Below are positions 25,709-35,315 of a stretch of DNA of 64,000 bases, in pieces (position 1 is the first letter of the stretch; every line of letters starts with the position of its first letter). The notes under the pieces were generated by a model. That model ran no database searches. It saw only the letters and a list, made by a program, of their open reading frames with translations, and was not told the origin of the DNA. The DNA lies in NCBI RefSeq assembly GCF_022662375.1, contig NZ_JAKNQL010000027.1:16193-80192 (forward strand), given 5' to 3'. The translations under genes and the position numbers were made by a program. The stretch comes from Pseudomonas sp. CROZ-RG-20F-R04-15 (GTDB taxonomy: Bacteria; Pseudomonadota; Gammaproteobacteria; Pseudomonadales; Pseudomonadaceae).

Positions 25709-27155
25709 AAGCGGTCACCCGAGTCTCGATGTGCGGTGTTTGCAGTTCGATGAAGTATTTGCGCAGCAGGTTCTGCGCGCTGAGCAGGCGATATTCCTTG
25801 CTGGCGCGGAAGTCCGAGAGCGGGGTGAAATCTTCCGCCAGGGCAACGCAGGCGCGTTCGACCACGGTGTTGTTGAACGGCGCACCGATCAGTGCGGCTT
25901 CGCAATGGGCGGCGCGTTTCGGGATCGCGGCCATGCCACCGAAAGCCATGCGCGCATCGGTGATCACGCCGTTTTCGACGCGCAGGTTGAAGGCGGCGCA
26001 GACGGCGGAGATGTCGTCGTCCAGACGCTTGGAGACTTTGTAGGCACGGAACAGCTGTTCTGCCGTGGCGCGCGGCACGATGATCTTCTCGATGAATTCA
26101 CTTTCCTGACGGGCGGTGACTTTGTAATCGATGAAGTAATCGTCGAGGTTCAGGGTGCGGCGGGTTTCGCCTTTGCACAGCACGACTTGCGCGCCGAGGG
26201 CGATCAGCAGCGGTGGCGAGTCACCGATCGGCGAGGCGTTGCCGATATTGCCGCCGAGGGTGCCCTGATTGCGGATTTGCAACGAGGCGAAGCGGTGCAG
26301 CAGTTCGCCGAAGTCCGGGTACTCGGCGTTCAGCGCTTCATAGCAGTCGGAGAGGGCGGTGGCGGCGCCGATTTCGATGCGGTCTTCGAAGGTGTCGATG
26401 CGCTTCATTTCCGCGACGTTGCCGACGTAGATCATCACCGGCAGGGTGCGGTGGAATTGCGTGACTTCCAGCGCCAGATCGGTGCCGCCAGCGAGCAGAC
26501 GCGCTTGTGGATACGCATCGTAGAGATCGGCCAGATCAGCAACAGTCAGCGGCACCAGGCAGCGTTTGTCGCCGCTGTTGAGTTCGCCGATATCGGTCGG
26601 CGCGATGGCTTTGAGGCGGGCGATGGTGTCCGCTTCGCGGGCATCGAACTGATCCGGCTGCTTGCCGCAGCAGGATTGTTCGGCCGCCGCGAGAATAGGG
26701 CGGTAGCCGGTGCAGCGGCAGAGGTTGCCGGCCAGCGCTTCGTGGGCCTTGGCGTGATCCGGTGCATCGCTGTTCTTTTGCAGGGCGAACAGCGACATGA
26801 CGAAACCGGGGGTGCAGAAACCGCATTGCGAGCCGTGGCACTCGACCATGGCTTTTTGCACGCTGTGCAGTTCGCCTTTGTGCTTGAGGTCTTCGACGCT
26901 GATCAGTTGTTTGCCGTGCAGCGACGAAACAAAGGTCAGGCACGAGTTGAGGCTGCGATAGCGAATGTGTTCGCGGCCAGCGTCATCCGTTTGCAACTCG
27001 CCGACCACCACGGTGCAGGCGCCGCAGTCACCGCTGGCGCAACCTTCTTTGGTGCCGGATTTACCGACGTGTTCACGCAGGTAATTGAGCACAGTCAGAT
27101 TCGGGTCCAGGGCGTGCTCGCTACGGAGTTCCTGGTTAAGTAAAAACTGGATCAC
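25701..27155 (-). CDS. xdhA: xanthine dehydrogenase, Fe-S/FAD subunit XdhA
   Basis: 484 residues. The first [2Fe-2S] domain has CASGDCGACT plus one more Cys; the second has CGFCTPG and CRCTGYRP. The FAD domain follows (ARLLAGGTDLALEV, GGNIGNASPIGDSPP). It passes electrons from the molybdenum centre in XdhB to NAD+. It is the first gene of xdhA-xdhB-xdhC-guaD, with a 290-base divergent region upstream that holds two similar palindromes. Confidence 0.96.
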   Translation of the reverse strand: MIQFLLNQELRSEHALDPNLTVLNYLREHVGKSGTKEGCASGDCGACTVVVGELQTDDAGREHIRYRSLNSCLTFVSSLHGKQLISVEDLKHKGELHSVQKAMVECHGSQCGFCTPGFVMSLFALQKNSDAPDHAKAHEALAGNLCRCTGYRPILAAAEQSCCGKQPDQFDAREADTIARLKAIAPTDIGELNSGDKRCLVPLTVADLADLYDAYPQARLLAGGTDLALEVTQFHRTLPVMIYVGNVAEMKRIDTFEDRIEIGAATALSDCYEALNAEYPDFGELLHRFASLQIRNQGTLGGNIGNASPIGDSPPLLIALGAQVVLCKGETRRTLNLDDYFIDYKVTARQESEFIEKIIVPRATAEQLFRAYKVSKRLDDDISAVCAAFNLRVENGVITDARMAFGGMAAIPKRAAHCEAALIGAPFNNTVVERACVALAEDFTPLSDFRASKEYRLLSAQNLLRKYFIELQTPHIETRVTAYV

Positions 27156-27212
27156 GGAAGGCCTCGCAGACTCATTATTGTTGTTAACCGACTTGAGCCG
27201 AATTTAGCAGGT

Positions 27213-27251
27213 CTGACTTTTCGGTCAATGGTTTTCTGACTTAAAGGTCAG
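27213..27251. promoter_or_regulatory. tandem palindromes upstream of xdhA, candidate operators
   Basis: CTGACTTTTCGGTCA (27213-27227) and CTGACTTAAAGGTCAG (27236-27251) share the pattern CTGACTT-N3/4-GGTCA. They are spaced 23 bases apart, about two helix turns. They lie 58 to 96 bases before xdhA, on the divergent side to a GntR gene. They look like a double operator. The protein is unknown; either GntR regulator in the window could bind. Confidence 0.5.
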
Positions 27252-27445
27252 GAAAATCCATTTCGTCGATCAACAACGTGTCTATTCAGTATTGACCCTC
27301 ATCGGTCAGCCTGGTTTTTTGTTTGGTTTTCTAAAGAAAACTGCGGGAATCGTGCCAAAAACCGCTGAGTGGGCACTCCGCCATGAGCGTGCATTTGCGC
27401 TACACTGCGCCGCTTGTGCAGATCGATAGAGTTTGAAGGACAACC

Positions 27446-28105
27446 ATGACGTTCAAGGCGCCGGACAGCCTCGCCGAGCAAATCGCTCACCACCTCGCCG
27501 AACGCATCATTCGTGGCGAAATGAAGCCGGGAGAGCGCATCCAGGAACAGAAGGTCACGCTGGCCCTCAATGTCAGCCGCGGCTCGGTCCGCGAAGCCTT
27601 GCTGATCCTCGAACGCCGTCACCTGATCGCGATCCTGCCGCGCCGTGGCGCGCACGTCACCGAGTTGACACCGCACAAGGTGCAGAGCCTGTGCACGCTG
27701 ATGAGCGAGCTGTACATCCTGCTCGGCAACTCGGTGGCCAACGGCTGGCAAGTGCAGTCGGACATGGCGCCGTTCGTGCAGATCCAGCAGCGCTTGACCG
27801 CCAGCTACGAGCGTCAGGACATCCGCAGCTTTGTCGACGACAGCTTTGCGGTGATGCGCGCCGCTTATCCGTTCGCCAACAATCCTTACCTGCAAGAAAC
27901 CGTCGAGAACCTGCAACCGGCGATGAGCCGTGCGTACTTCCTCGCCCTCGAACAGCGCAAGGCCTCAATGAGCGAGTTCCTCGAACTGTTCGAACGCTTG
28001 CTGGCCGCCGTGCTCGCCCGTGATTTGCCGCAGATCCGCATCGTGCTGACGGCTTACGCCCAGCGCAGCTGCGATCTGGTGGTTTCTGCCCTGACGGTTG
28101 CCTAA
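27446..28105 (+). CDS. GntR family transcriptional regulator
   Basis: 219 residues. The winged helix-turn-helix (SLAEQIAHHLAERIIRGEMK, VSRGSVREALLILERR) is followed by a mostly helical FCD-like domain whose metal-binding His residues are not obvious. It is divergent from xdhA. The smc start comes two bases after its stop, so smc is probably read through from this promoter. A gntR gene at this place next to smc is, from memory, conserved in Pseudomonas. Target unknown. Confidence 0.88.
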   Translation: MTFKAPDSLAEQIAHHLAERIIRGEMKPGERIQEQKVTLALNVSRGSVREALLILERRHLIAILPRRGAHVTELTPHKVQSLCTLMSELYILLGNSVANGWQVQSDMAPFVQIQQRLTASYERQDIRSFVDDSFAVMRAAYPFANNPYLQETVENLQPAMSRAYFLALEQRKASMSEFLELFERLLAAVLARDLPQIRIVLTAYAQRSCDLVVSALTVA

Positions 28106-28107
28106 GC

Positions 28108-31100
28108 GTGCGGCTCAAGTGCATCAAACTGGCGGGATTCAAATCCTTCGTCGACCCGACCACGGTGAACTTCCCCAGTAACATGGCGGCGGTCGTCGGG
28201 CCGAACGGTTGCGGCAAGTCGAACATCATCGACGCCGTACGCTGGGTGATGGGCGAAAGTTCGGCGAAGAACCTCCGTGGCGAGTCGATGACAGACGTCA
28301 TCTTCAACGGCTCGACCAGCCGCAAACCGGTGAGTCAGGCCAGCATCGAGCTGGTCTTCGACAACTCCGACGGCACGCTGCTGGGCGAGTACGCGGCCTA
28401 CGCCGAGATCTCGATTCGCCGCAAAGTCACCCGCGACAGCCAGACCACGTATTACCTCAACGGCACCAAATGCCGTCGCCGCGACATCACCGATATCTTC
28501 CTCGGCACCGGTCTCGGCCCGCGCAGCTATTCGATCATCGAGCAGGGGATGATCTCCAAGCTGATCGAATCCAAGCCGGAAGACCTGCGTAACTTCATCG
28601 AAGAAGCCGCTGGCATCTCGAAATATAAAGAGCGCCGGCGCGAGACCGAAAATCGTATCCGCCGCACCCACGAAAACCTCGCGCGTCTGACTGACCTGCG
28701 CGATGAGCTTGAACGCCAACTCGAACGCCTGCACCGCCAGGCCGAAGCGGCGAAGAAATATCAGGAATTCAAAGCCGAAGAACGTCAGCTCAAGGCGCAA
28801 CTGTCGGCCCTGCGCTGGCAGGATCTGAATGATCAGGTCGGCCAGCGCGAGTCGATCATCGGTACTCAGGAAGTCAGTTTCGAAGCACTGGTCGCCGAGC
28901 AGCGAAATGCTGACGCGGCCATCGAACGCCTGCGCGACGGTCACCATGACCTGTCCGAACGCTTCAATCTGGTGCAGGGGCGCTTCTATTCGGTCGGCGG
29001 CGACATCGCCCGGGTCGAGCAAAGTATCCAGCATGGCCAGCAACGTCTGCGGCAGTTGCAGGACGACTTGAAAGAAGCCGAGCGCGCCCGCCTCGAAACC
29101 GAATCGCACCTGGGCCACGACCGTACGTTGCTGCTGACCCTCGGCGAAGAGCTGGACATGCTCGTGCCCGAGCAGGAGGTCACCAGCGCCGCTGCCGAAG
29201 AAGCCGCCGCTGCGTTGGAAGATTCCGAATCCGTCATGCACGGCTGGCAAGAACAGTGGGACGCCTTCAACCTGACCGCCGCCGAACCGCGCCGTCAGGC
29301 CGAAGTGCAGCAGTCGCGCATCCAGCAGCTGGAAACCAGCATGGAGCGCCTCGCTGACCGGCAGAAACGCCTCGGCGAAGAGCGCGCGTTGCTCTCGGCT
29401 GATCCGGAAGACGCGGCGATCATGGAGCTCAACGAGCAGCTCGCCGAGTCCGAAGCGACCCTCGAAGATTTGCAGACCAGCGAAGAAGCCCAAGTCGAAA
29501 AACTCGAACAACTGCGTCAGGAGTTGCAGCAAGCGCTGACCGCGCAGCAACAGGCGCAGGGTGATTTGCAGCGCCTCAACGGTCGTCTCGCGTCTCTTGA
29601 AGCCTTGCAGCAAGCCGCGCTGGATCCAGGCACCGGCACCGCCGAATGGCTGAAAGAGCACAACCTCGCCGAGCGCCCACGTCTGGCCGAAGGCCTGAAG
29701 GTCGAGGCCGGTTGGGAACTGGCGGTGGAAACCGTGCTCGGCGCCGATCTGCAAGCGGTGCTGGTCGACGATTTCAGCGGTTTCGATTTATCCGGTTTCA
29801 CCCAAGGCGATTTGCGCCTGCTCAGCCCGGCCAGCGATGGCGTGCGCGTCGCCGGCAGCTTGCTGGATAAAGTCGACGCGCAGATCGATCTGTCGCCGTG
29901 GCTCGGTCAGGTCAAACCGGTCGACAGCCTTGAGCAGGCCTTGGCCTTGCGCGGGCAGTTGAGCGCCGGCGAGAGCCTGATCAGTCGCGACGGTTACTGG
30001 GTCGGTCGACACTTTTTACGCGTGCGTCGGGCCAGCGAAGCGGAAAGCGGCATGCTCGCTCGTGGCCAGGAAATCGAAGACCTGCACCTGGAACGCGAAG
30101 AGAAAGAAGCCACGGTCGAGGCCATGGAAACCCGTCTGCAAACCTTGCGCGCGCAACAGCGTCAGCAGGAAAACGGTCGGGAACATCTGCGTCGTTTGCT
30201 GCAAGACGAAGCGCGCCAGCAGGGCGAATTGAAAGCACAGCTATCCGCCGGTAAAGCCAAGGCCGAACAGCTGACCTTGCGTCGCAAGCGCCTCGATGAA
30301 GAGCTGGTCGAACTCGGCGAACAACGTGAGCTTGAGCACGAACAAGTCGGCGAAGCGCGCATGCAACTGCAGGACGCGCTGGACGCCATGGCGCTGGACA
30401 CCGAGCAGCGCGAGTTGCTGCTGGCCCAGCGCGACAGTCTGCGCGAACGCCTTGATCGCGTGCGTCAGGAAGCGCGGCAGCACAAGGATCACGCCCATCA
30501 ATTGGCCGTGCGCCTCGGCTCGTTGCGCGCGCAGCACGATTCCACGCGTCAGGCGCTGGAGCGTCTGGAAATGCAGGCCGAGCGCCTCACTGAAAAGCGC
30601 GAACAGTTGAGTCTGAATCTGGAGGAGGGCGAGGCACCGCTGGAAGAACTGCGCCTGAAACTCGAAGAGCTGCTCGACAAGCGCATGACCGTCGACGAAG
30701 AACTCAAGACTGCGCAGATCGCCCTCGAAGACGCCGACCGCGAATTGCGCGACGCAGAAAAGCGCCGCACTCAGGCCGAGCAGCAATCGCAGCTGATTCG
30801 CGGCCAGCTCGAACAGCAGCGTATGGAATGGCAAGCCCTGACCGTGCGCCGCAAGGCCTTGCAGGATCAGCTGCTCGAAGATGGCTACGATCTTAATGGC
30901 GTGCTCGCGACATTGACGGCGCAAGCCAGTGAACGCGAAGCCGAAGAAGAACTCGAACGCATCAACGCGCGGATTCAGCGCCTGGGCGCGATCAACCTCG
31001 CGGCCATCGACGAATACACGCAACAATCCGAGCGTAAACGTTATCTGGATGCCCAGGACGCCGATCTGGTCGAGGCACTGGAAACGCTTGAAAACGTAAT

Positions 31101-31596
31101 CCGCAAGATCGACAAGGAAACCCGTAACCGTTTCAAAGATACCTTTGATCAGATCAACGGTGGTTTACAGGCACTTTTTCCAAAAGTTTTCGGCGGCGGG
31201 CGCGCGTATTTGGAACTGACGGGCGAAGATCTACTCGATACAGGGGTAACGATCATGGCGCAGCCGCCAGGGAAGAAGAACAGCACCATCCATTTGCTCT
31301 CCGGCGGGGAAAAAGCCCTGACCGCACTGGCACTGGTTTTTGCCATCTTCAAATTGAACCCGGCGCCGTTCTGCATGCTCGATGAGGTTGACGCGCCACT
31401 GGATGACGCTAACGTTGGACGCTACGCACGCTTGGTCAAAGAGATGTCGCAGACCGTGCAGTTCATCTATATCACCCACAACAAGATCGCCATGGAAATG
31501 GCCGAGCAGTTGATGGGCGTAACGATGCATGAGCCGGGTTGTTCGCGACTGGTAGCCGTGGATGTCGAGGAGGCGATGGCGATGGTGGACGCCTGA
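28108..31596 (+). CDS. smc: chromosome segregation ATPase Smc
   Basis: 1162 residues starting with GTG (VRLKCIKLAGFKSF). Walker A GPNGCGKSN at about 31, a long coiled coil, a globular hinge at about 510-650, a second coiled coil, the ABC signature LSGGEKAL at about 1064 and Walker B MLDEVDAPLDD at about 1088. It is the core of the bacterial condensin that compacts and segregates the chromosome. The GTG lies two bases after the gntR stop, without space for its own promoter. No scpA or scpB is adjacent. Confidence 0.95.
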   Translation: MRLKCIKLAGFKSFVDPTTVNFPSNMAAVVGPNGCGKSNIIDAVRWVMGESSAKNLRGESMTDVIFNGSTSRKPVSQASIELVFDNSDGTLLGEYAAYAEISIRRKVTRDSQTTYYLNGTKCRRRDITDIFLGTGLGPRSYSIIEQGMISKLIESKPEDLRNFIEEAAGISKYKERRRETENRIRRTHENLARLTDLRDELERQLERLHRQAEAAKKYQEFKAEERQLKAQLSALRWQDLNDQVGQRESIIGTQEVSFEALVAEQRNADAAIERLRDGHHDLSERFNLVQGRFYSVGGDIARVEQSIQHGQQRLRQLQDDLKEAERARLETESHLGHDRTLLLTLGEELDMLVPEQEVTSAAAEEAAAALEDSESVMHGWQEQWDAFNLTAAEPRRQAEVQQSRIQQLETSMERLADRQKRLGEERALLSADPEDAAIMELNEQLAESEATLEDLQTSEEAQVEKLEQLRQELQQALTAQQQAQGDLQRLNGRLASLEALQQAALDPGTGTAEWLKEHNLAERPRLAEGLKVEAGWELAVETVLGADLQAVLVDDFSGFDLSGFTQGDLRLLSPASDGVRVAGSLLDKVDAQIDLSPWLGQVKPVDSLEQALALRGQLSAGESLISRDGYWVGRHFLRVRRASEAESGMLARGQEIEDLHLEREEKEATVEAMETRLQTLRAQQRQQENGREHLRRLLQDEARQQGELKAQLSAGKAKAEQLTLRRKRLDEELVELGEQRELEHEQVGEARMQLQDALDAMALDTEQRELLLAQRDSLRERLDRVRQEARQHKDHAHQLAVRLGSLRAQHDSTRQALERLEMQAERLTEKREQLSLNLEEGEAPLEELRLKLEELLDKRMTVDEELKTAQIALEDADRELRDAEKRRTQAEQQSQLIRGQLEQQRMEWQALTVRRKALQDQLLEDGYDLNGVLATLTAQASEREAEEELERINARIQRLGAINLAAIDEYTQQSERKRYLDAQDADLVEALETLENVIRKIDKETRNRFKDTFDQINGGLQALFPKVFGGGRAYLELTGEDLLDTGVTIMAQPPGKKNSTIHLLSGGEKALTALALVFAIFKLNPAPFCMLDEVDAPLDDANVGRYARLVKEMSQTVQFIYITHNKIAMEMAEQLMGVTMHEPGCSRLVAVDVEEAMAMVDA

Positions 31597-31855
31597 GCCA
31601 GCGTGGTGTCGGAAAGGTAATTGAGGGCTGTAGGACTTTTTTACCGCGTTCGACTTGCTGGCCAATCGACATATTCGTGCAAGCCAATGAGACAGACGGT
31701 GTAAAGTTGTCTTTGGTCGTGCTAGTTTAATGTCAATTTTTCGTATACGTGGGCAAAACGCCTGTCAGAACATAGAGTTGGCGCCACGTTTTAAAGCGGT
31801 TTGCACAATGTAAACCCCTTATTTTTCAGCATTTTTTATAGAGGCACGGGATTAC

Positions 31856-32719
31856 ATGGAAATCGGTCTGCGCGAGTGGCTGATCGTCATCGGCATCATT
31901 GTGATAGCCGGTATTCTTTTCGATGGCTGGCGCCGTATGCGCGGCGGCAAGGGAAAACTGAAATTCCGTCTTGACCGAAGTCTGTCCAACCTGCCGGACG
32001 AGGACACCAGCGCTGAGCTGTTGGGCCCGGCCCGTGTACTGGATACGCATCAGGAACCGCAACTGGATGAACACGATCTGCCGTCGGTGAGCATGCCGGC
32101 CCGCGAAGCACGCGAGCCTCGCGAATCCGGCTCGAAACGTGGCAAGCGTGGCGGCAATGGCCCGGCTCAGGGCGACCTGAACCTCGACCTGGATCTGGAC
32201 GGTGGCCCGAGCTTCAGCAGCCGTGACGGCGATTTCGCCGAAGACACCAAGCCTTCGCCGGCGGTGGTCGACAAAGACCAGCCGCAAGCTGAAGAAGTCC
32301 TGGTGATCAGCGTGATCTGCCGCGACGCTGCCGGCTTCAAAGGCCCGGCACTGTTGCAGAACATTCTGGAAAGCGGTCTGCGTTTTGGCGAGATGGATAT
32401 TTTCCACCGTCACGAAAGCATGGCCGGCAACGGTGAAGTGCTGTTCTCCATGGCCAATGCGGTCAAGCCGGGCATCTTCGATCTGGACGACATCGACCAT
32501 TTCAGCACCCCGGCGGTGAGCTTCTTCCTCGGCCTGCCAGGCCCGCGTCATCCGAAGCAGGCCTTCGACGTGATGGTCGCCGCAGCACGCAAGCTGTCGC
32601 AGGAATTGAATGGCGAACTGAAAGATGACCAGCGCAGCGTTCTGACCGCGCAGACCATCGAGCACTACCGTCAGCGCATCGTTGAATTCGAACGTCGCGC
32701 CCTGACCCAGAAGCGCTGA
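31856..32719 (+). CDS. zipA: cell division protein ZipA
   Basis: 287 residues. An N-terminal membrane anchor (about 7-24, REWLIVIGIIVIAGILFDGW) is followed by a short basic stretch, an acidic/Pro-rich linker to about 145, and the C-terminal FtsZ-binding domain (VLVISVICRDAAGFKGPALL to the end). It tethers FtsZ rings to the inner membrane. It lies 260 bases after smc and is followed by a terminator-like hairpin and ligA. Confidence 0.93.
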   Translation: MEIGLREWLIVIGIIVIAGILFDGWRRMRGGKGKLKFRLDRSLSNLPDEDTSAELLGPARVLDTHQEPQLDEHDLPSVSMPAREAREPRESGSKRGKRGGNGPAQGDLNLDLDLDGGPSFSSRDGDFAEDTKPSPAVVDKDQPQAEEVLVISVICRDAAGFKGPALLQNILESGLRFGEMDIFHRHESMAGNGEVLFSMANAVKPGIFDLDDIDHFSTPAVSFFLGLPGPRHPKQAFDVMVAAARKLSQELNGELKDDQRSVLTAQTIEHYRQRIVEFERRALTQKR

Positions 32720-32765
32720 TTGAAAAGATTGCCTCGTCATAGAAAGGCAATCGGCAATATCGATT

Positions 32766-32787
32766 GAGCAGCCTCGGCTGCTCTTTT
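32766..32787 (+). terminator. hairpin after zipA, probable terminator
   Basis: GAGCAGCC-T-CGGCTGCTC followed by TTTTGC, 46 bases after the zipA stop and 20 bases before the ligA start. The short T-run suggests partial termination, with read-through into ligA. Confidence 0.6.
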
Positions 32788-32806
32788 GCTTTATGAGAGA
32801 ACACCC

Positions 32807-35164
32807 ATGATCGCCGCCAAAAACCGCATTCTCGAGCTACGCGCTGAACTTGATCAGCACAACTACCGTTATCACGTTCTCGACGAGCCGAGCATTCCGG
32901 ACGCCGAGTACGACCGGTTGTTCCATGAGCTCAAGGCGCTGGAAGCGGCCAACCCGGAGCTGATCACCAGCGACTCGCCGACCCAGCGCGTCGGCAGCGT
33001 GGCGTTGACCGCGTTCACTCAGGTCCGTCACGAAGTGCCGATGCTCAGCCTCGGCAACGCCTTCGAAGAAAGCGACATGCGCGAGTTCGATCGCCGCGTC
33101 ACCGAAGGTCTGGATCTACCGGTCGGCGATCTGTTCGGCGGCAGTGCGGCGGTGGAATACAGCTGCGAGCCGAAACTCGATGGCCTGGCGGTCAGCCTGC
33201 TCTATCAGGACGGCGTGCTGGTGCGTGGCGCCACACGCGGCGATGGCACCACCGGTGAAGACATCAGCGTTAACGTGCGCACCGTGCGCAATATTCCGCT
33301 GAAGCTGCACGGCGAAGGTTGGCCGGCGACGCTGGAGGTGCGCGGTGAAGTGTTCATGTCCAAGGCCGGTTTCGAACGCCTCAACGCCTCGCAACTGGAA
33401 GTCGGTGGCAAGACCTTCGCCAACCCGCGCAACGCTGCTGCCGGCAGCTTGCGCCAGCTCGATTCGAAGATCACCGCCAACCGTCCGCTGGAATTCTGCT
33501 GCTACGGCATCGGTCAGGTTTCCCACGATATTTCCGACACCCACATCGGCAACCTCAAGCAGTTGCAGAAGTGGGGCATGCCGATCAGCCATGAATTGAA
33601 ATTGGCCAAAGGCATCGATGAGTGTCTGGATTACTACCGCGATATCGGCGCGCGCCGTAACGCGCTGACGTATGAAATCGACGGAGTGGTGTTCAAGGTC
33701 AACAGCATTGCCGATCAGCGTGAACTGGGCTTCCGTGCTCGTGAGCCGCGTTGGGCGATTGCGCACAAATTCCCGGCGATGGAAGAACTCACCGAGTTGC
33801 TCGACGTGGAATTCCAGGTTGGCCGCACTGGCGCCGTGACGCCTGTGGCGCGTCTGAAACCGGTCAAGGTGGCCGGCGTCACCGTGGCCAACGCCACGCT
33901 GCACAACATGGACGAAGTCGCGCGTCTGGGCCTGATGATCGGCGATACCGTGATCATCCGTCGTGCCGGTGATGTGATTCCGCAAGTGGTGCAAGTGGTC
34001 ATGGATCGCCGTCCGGAAAACGCGCGCGCGGTGCAGATTCCCGAGAGCTGCCCGGTGTGCGGTTCGCACGTCGAGCGCACGCAACTGATCAAGCGCAGCA
34101 AAGGCAAGGAAACCGTCAGCGAAGGCGCGGTGTATCGCTGCGTCGGCCGTCTGGCCTGTGGCGCGCAACTGAAGCAAGCGATTATTCACTTCGTCTCGCG
34201 TCGGGCGATGGACATCGAGGGCCTGGGCGACAAGAGCGTCGAGCAACTGGTTGACGAAGGTCTGGTCAGTTCGCCGGCCGATCTGTATGCGCTGAAGTTT
34301 GACGACGTCGTCGATCTGGAAGGCTTTGCCGAGGTGTCCAGCAACAAGTTGCTGGCGGCGATCGAAGACAGCAAGAAGCCTGGGCTGGCGCGCTTCATTT
34401 ATGCGCTGGGTATTCCCGATGTCGGCGAAGAGACCGCCAAGGTGCTGGCGCGTTCGCTCGGTTCGCTGGAGCGCGTGCAGCAGGCGCTACCGCAAGTGCT
34501 GACCTACCTGCCGGACGTGGGGCTGGAAGTGGCGCACGAGATTCACAGCTTCTTTGAAGATGCGCATAACCAGCAGGTGATTACCGAGTTGCTCGGCCAT
34601 GGTTTGCAGATTCAGGATCAGGGCGAGTTGGGCGCCGAGTTTGCCGCCAGCACCACGCTGGGTGGCTTCCTCGACAAGCTGCACATTCCTTCGGTCGGCC
34701 CCGGTGGCGCGCAGAAACTGGCGGATAAATTTGGCTCGCTTGAAGCGGTGATGAATGCTGACTGGCTGGACATGCGTCAGGCCTTGCCGGAGAAACAGGC
34801 GAATTCGGTGCGCGAGTTTTTTGCTGCTCCTGAGCATCGTCAATTAGCTGAAGAGTCCGAAAAACAATTGCGTGATTTCGGCATGCACTGGCAGAGCGAG
34901 AAGAAAGTCGTCGAAGGTTTGCCGCTGTCCGGCGAGACTTGGGTGCTGACCGGCAAGGTTGAGTTGATGAGCCGTGATGTCGCCAAGGAGCATCTGGAAA
35001 GCCTCGGCGCCAAGGTCGCTGGTTCGGTGTCGGCGAAGACTCATTGTGTGGTCGCAGGCCCCGGCGCCGGTTCCAAGCTGACCAAAGCCAATGAGCTGGG
35101 TGTAAAAGTGATGGACGAAGAAACCTTTATCGCCTTCCTCAAAACCCATGGCCTGAACGTTTGA
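32807..35164 (+). CDS. ligA: NAD+-dependent DNA ligase LigA
   Basis: 785 residues, longer than E. coli LigA (671) but usual for Pseudomonas. The order is an Ia NAD-binding domain (YRYHVLDEPSIPDAEYD), nucleotidyltransferase with the active-site Lys in CEPKLDGLA (about 120), OB fold, a four-Cys zinc finger (CPVCGSH ... CVGRLACG), helix-hairpin-helix repeats, and a C-terminal BRCT (LSGETWVLTGKVELMSRD). It seals nicks in replication and repair. The start at 32807 (MIAAKNRIL) is at the usual distance from the Ia domain; a slightly earlier in-frame codon is in the zipA terminator. Confidence 0.96.
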   Translation: MIAAKNRILELRAELDQHNYRYHVLDEPSIPDAEYDRLFHELKALEAANPELITSDSPTQRVGSVALTAFTQVRHEVPMLSLGNAFEESDMREFDRRVTEGLDLPVGDLFGGSAAVEYSCEPKLDGLAVSLLYQDGVLVRGATRGDGTTGEDISVNVRTVRNIPLKLHGEGWPATLEVRGEVFMSKAGFERLNASQLEVGGKTFANPRNAAAGSLRQLDSKITANRPLEFCCYGIGQVSHDISDTHIGNLKQLQKWGMPISHELKLAKGIDECLDYYRDIGARRNALTYEIDGVVFKVNSIADQRELGFRAREPRWAIAHKFPAMEELTELLDVEFQVGRTGAVTPVARLKPVKVAGVTVANATLHNMDEVARLGLMIGDTVIIRRAGDVIPQVVQVVMDRRPENARAVQIPESCPVCGSHVERTQLIKRSKGKETVSEGAVYRCVGRLACGAQLKQAIIHFVSRRAMDIEGLGDKSVEQLVDEGLVSSPADLYALKFDDVVDLEGFAEVSSNKLLAAIEDSKKPGLARFIYALGIPDVGEETAKVLARSLGSLERVQQALPQVLTYLPDVGLEVAHEIHSFFEDAHNQQVITELLGHGLQIQDQGELGAEFAASTTLGGFLDKLHIPSVGPGGAQKLADKFGSLEAVMNADWLDMRQALPEKQANSVREFFAAPEHRQLAEESEKQLRDFGMHWQSEKKVVEGLPLSGETWVLTGKVELMSRDVAKEHLESLGAKVAGSVSAKTHCVVAGPGAGSKLTKANELGVKVMDEETFIAFLKTHGLNV

Positions 35165-35269
35165 TCGTTCCCACGCTCCCGCGTGGGAATGCCGTTCCGG
35201 ACGCTCCGCGTCCGCTGTGACGCAGAGCGTCACTGGATGCATTCCCACGCAGAGCGTTGGAACGATCAA
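35161..35269. repeat. GATCGTTCCCACGC inverted repeat, copy 1
   Basis: Outer arms GATCGTTCCCACGC / GGAACGATC with inner GTGGGAATGC / GCATTCCCACGC and a variable centre rich in GACGCTCCGCGTC. The same element is at 40379-40492. It begins on the ligA stop codon. Confidence 0.85.
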
Positions 35270-35315
35270 CCCGCAGGAATGATCTAGTCTTGGCAAGCCC
35301 CAGGGAGAGATCGCC

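Noticed and set aside
28102..29754. Minus-strand frame of 550 codons opposite smc
   Set aside because: It mirrors the coiled-coil coding of Smc, giving Leu/Phe-rich nonsense.
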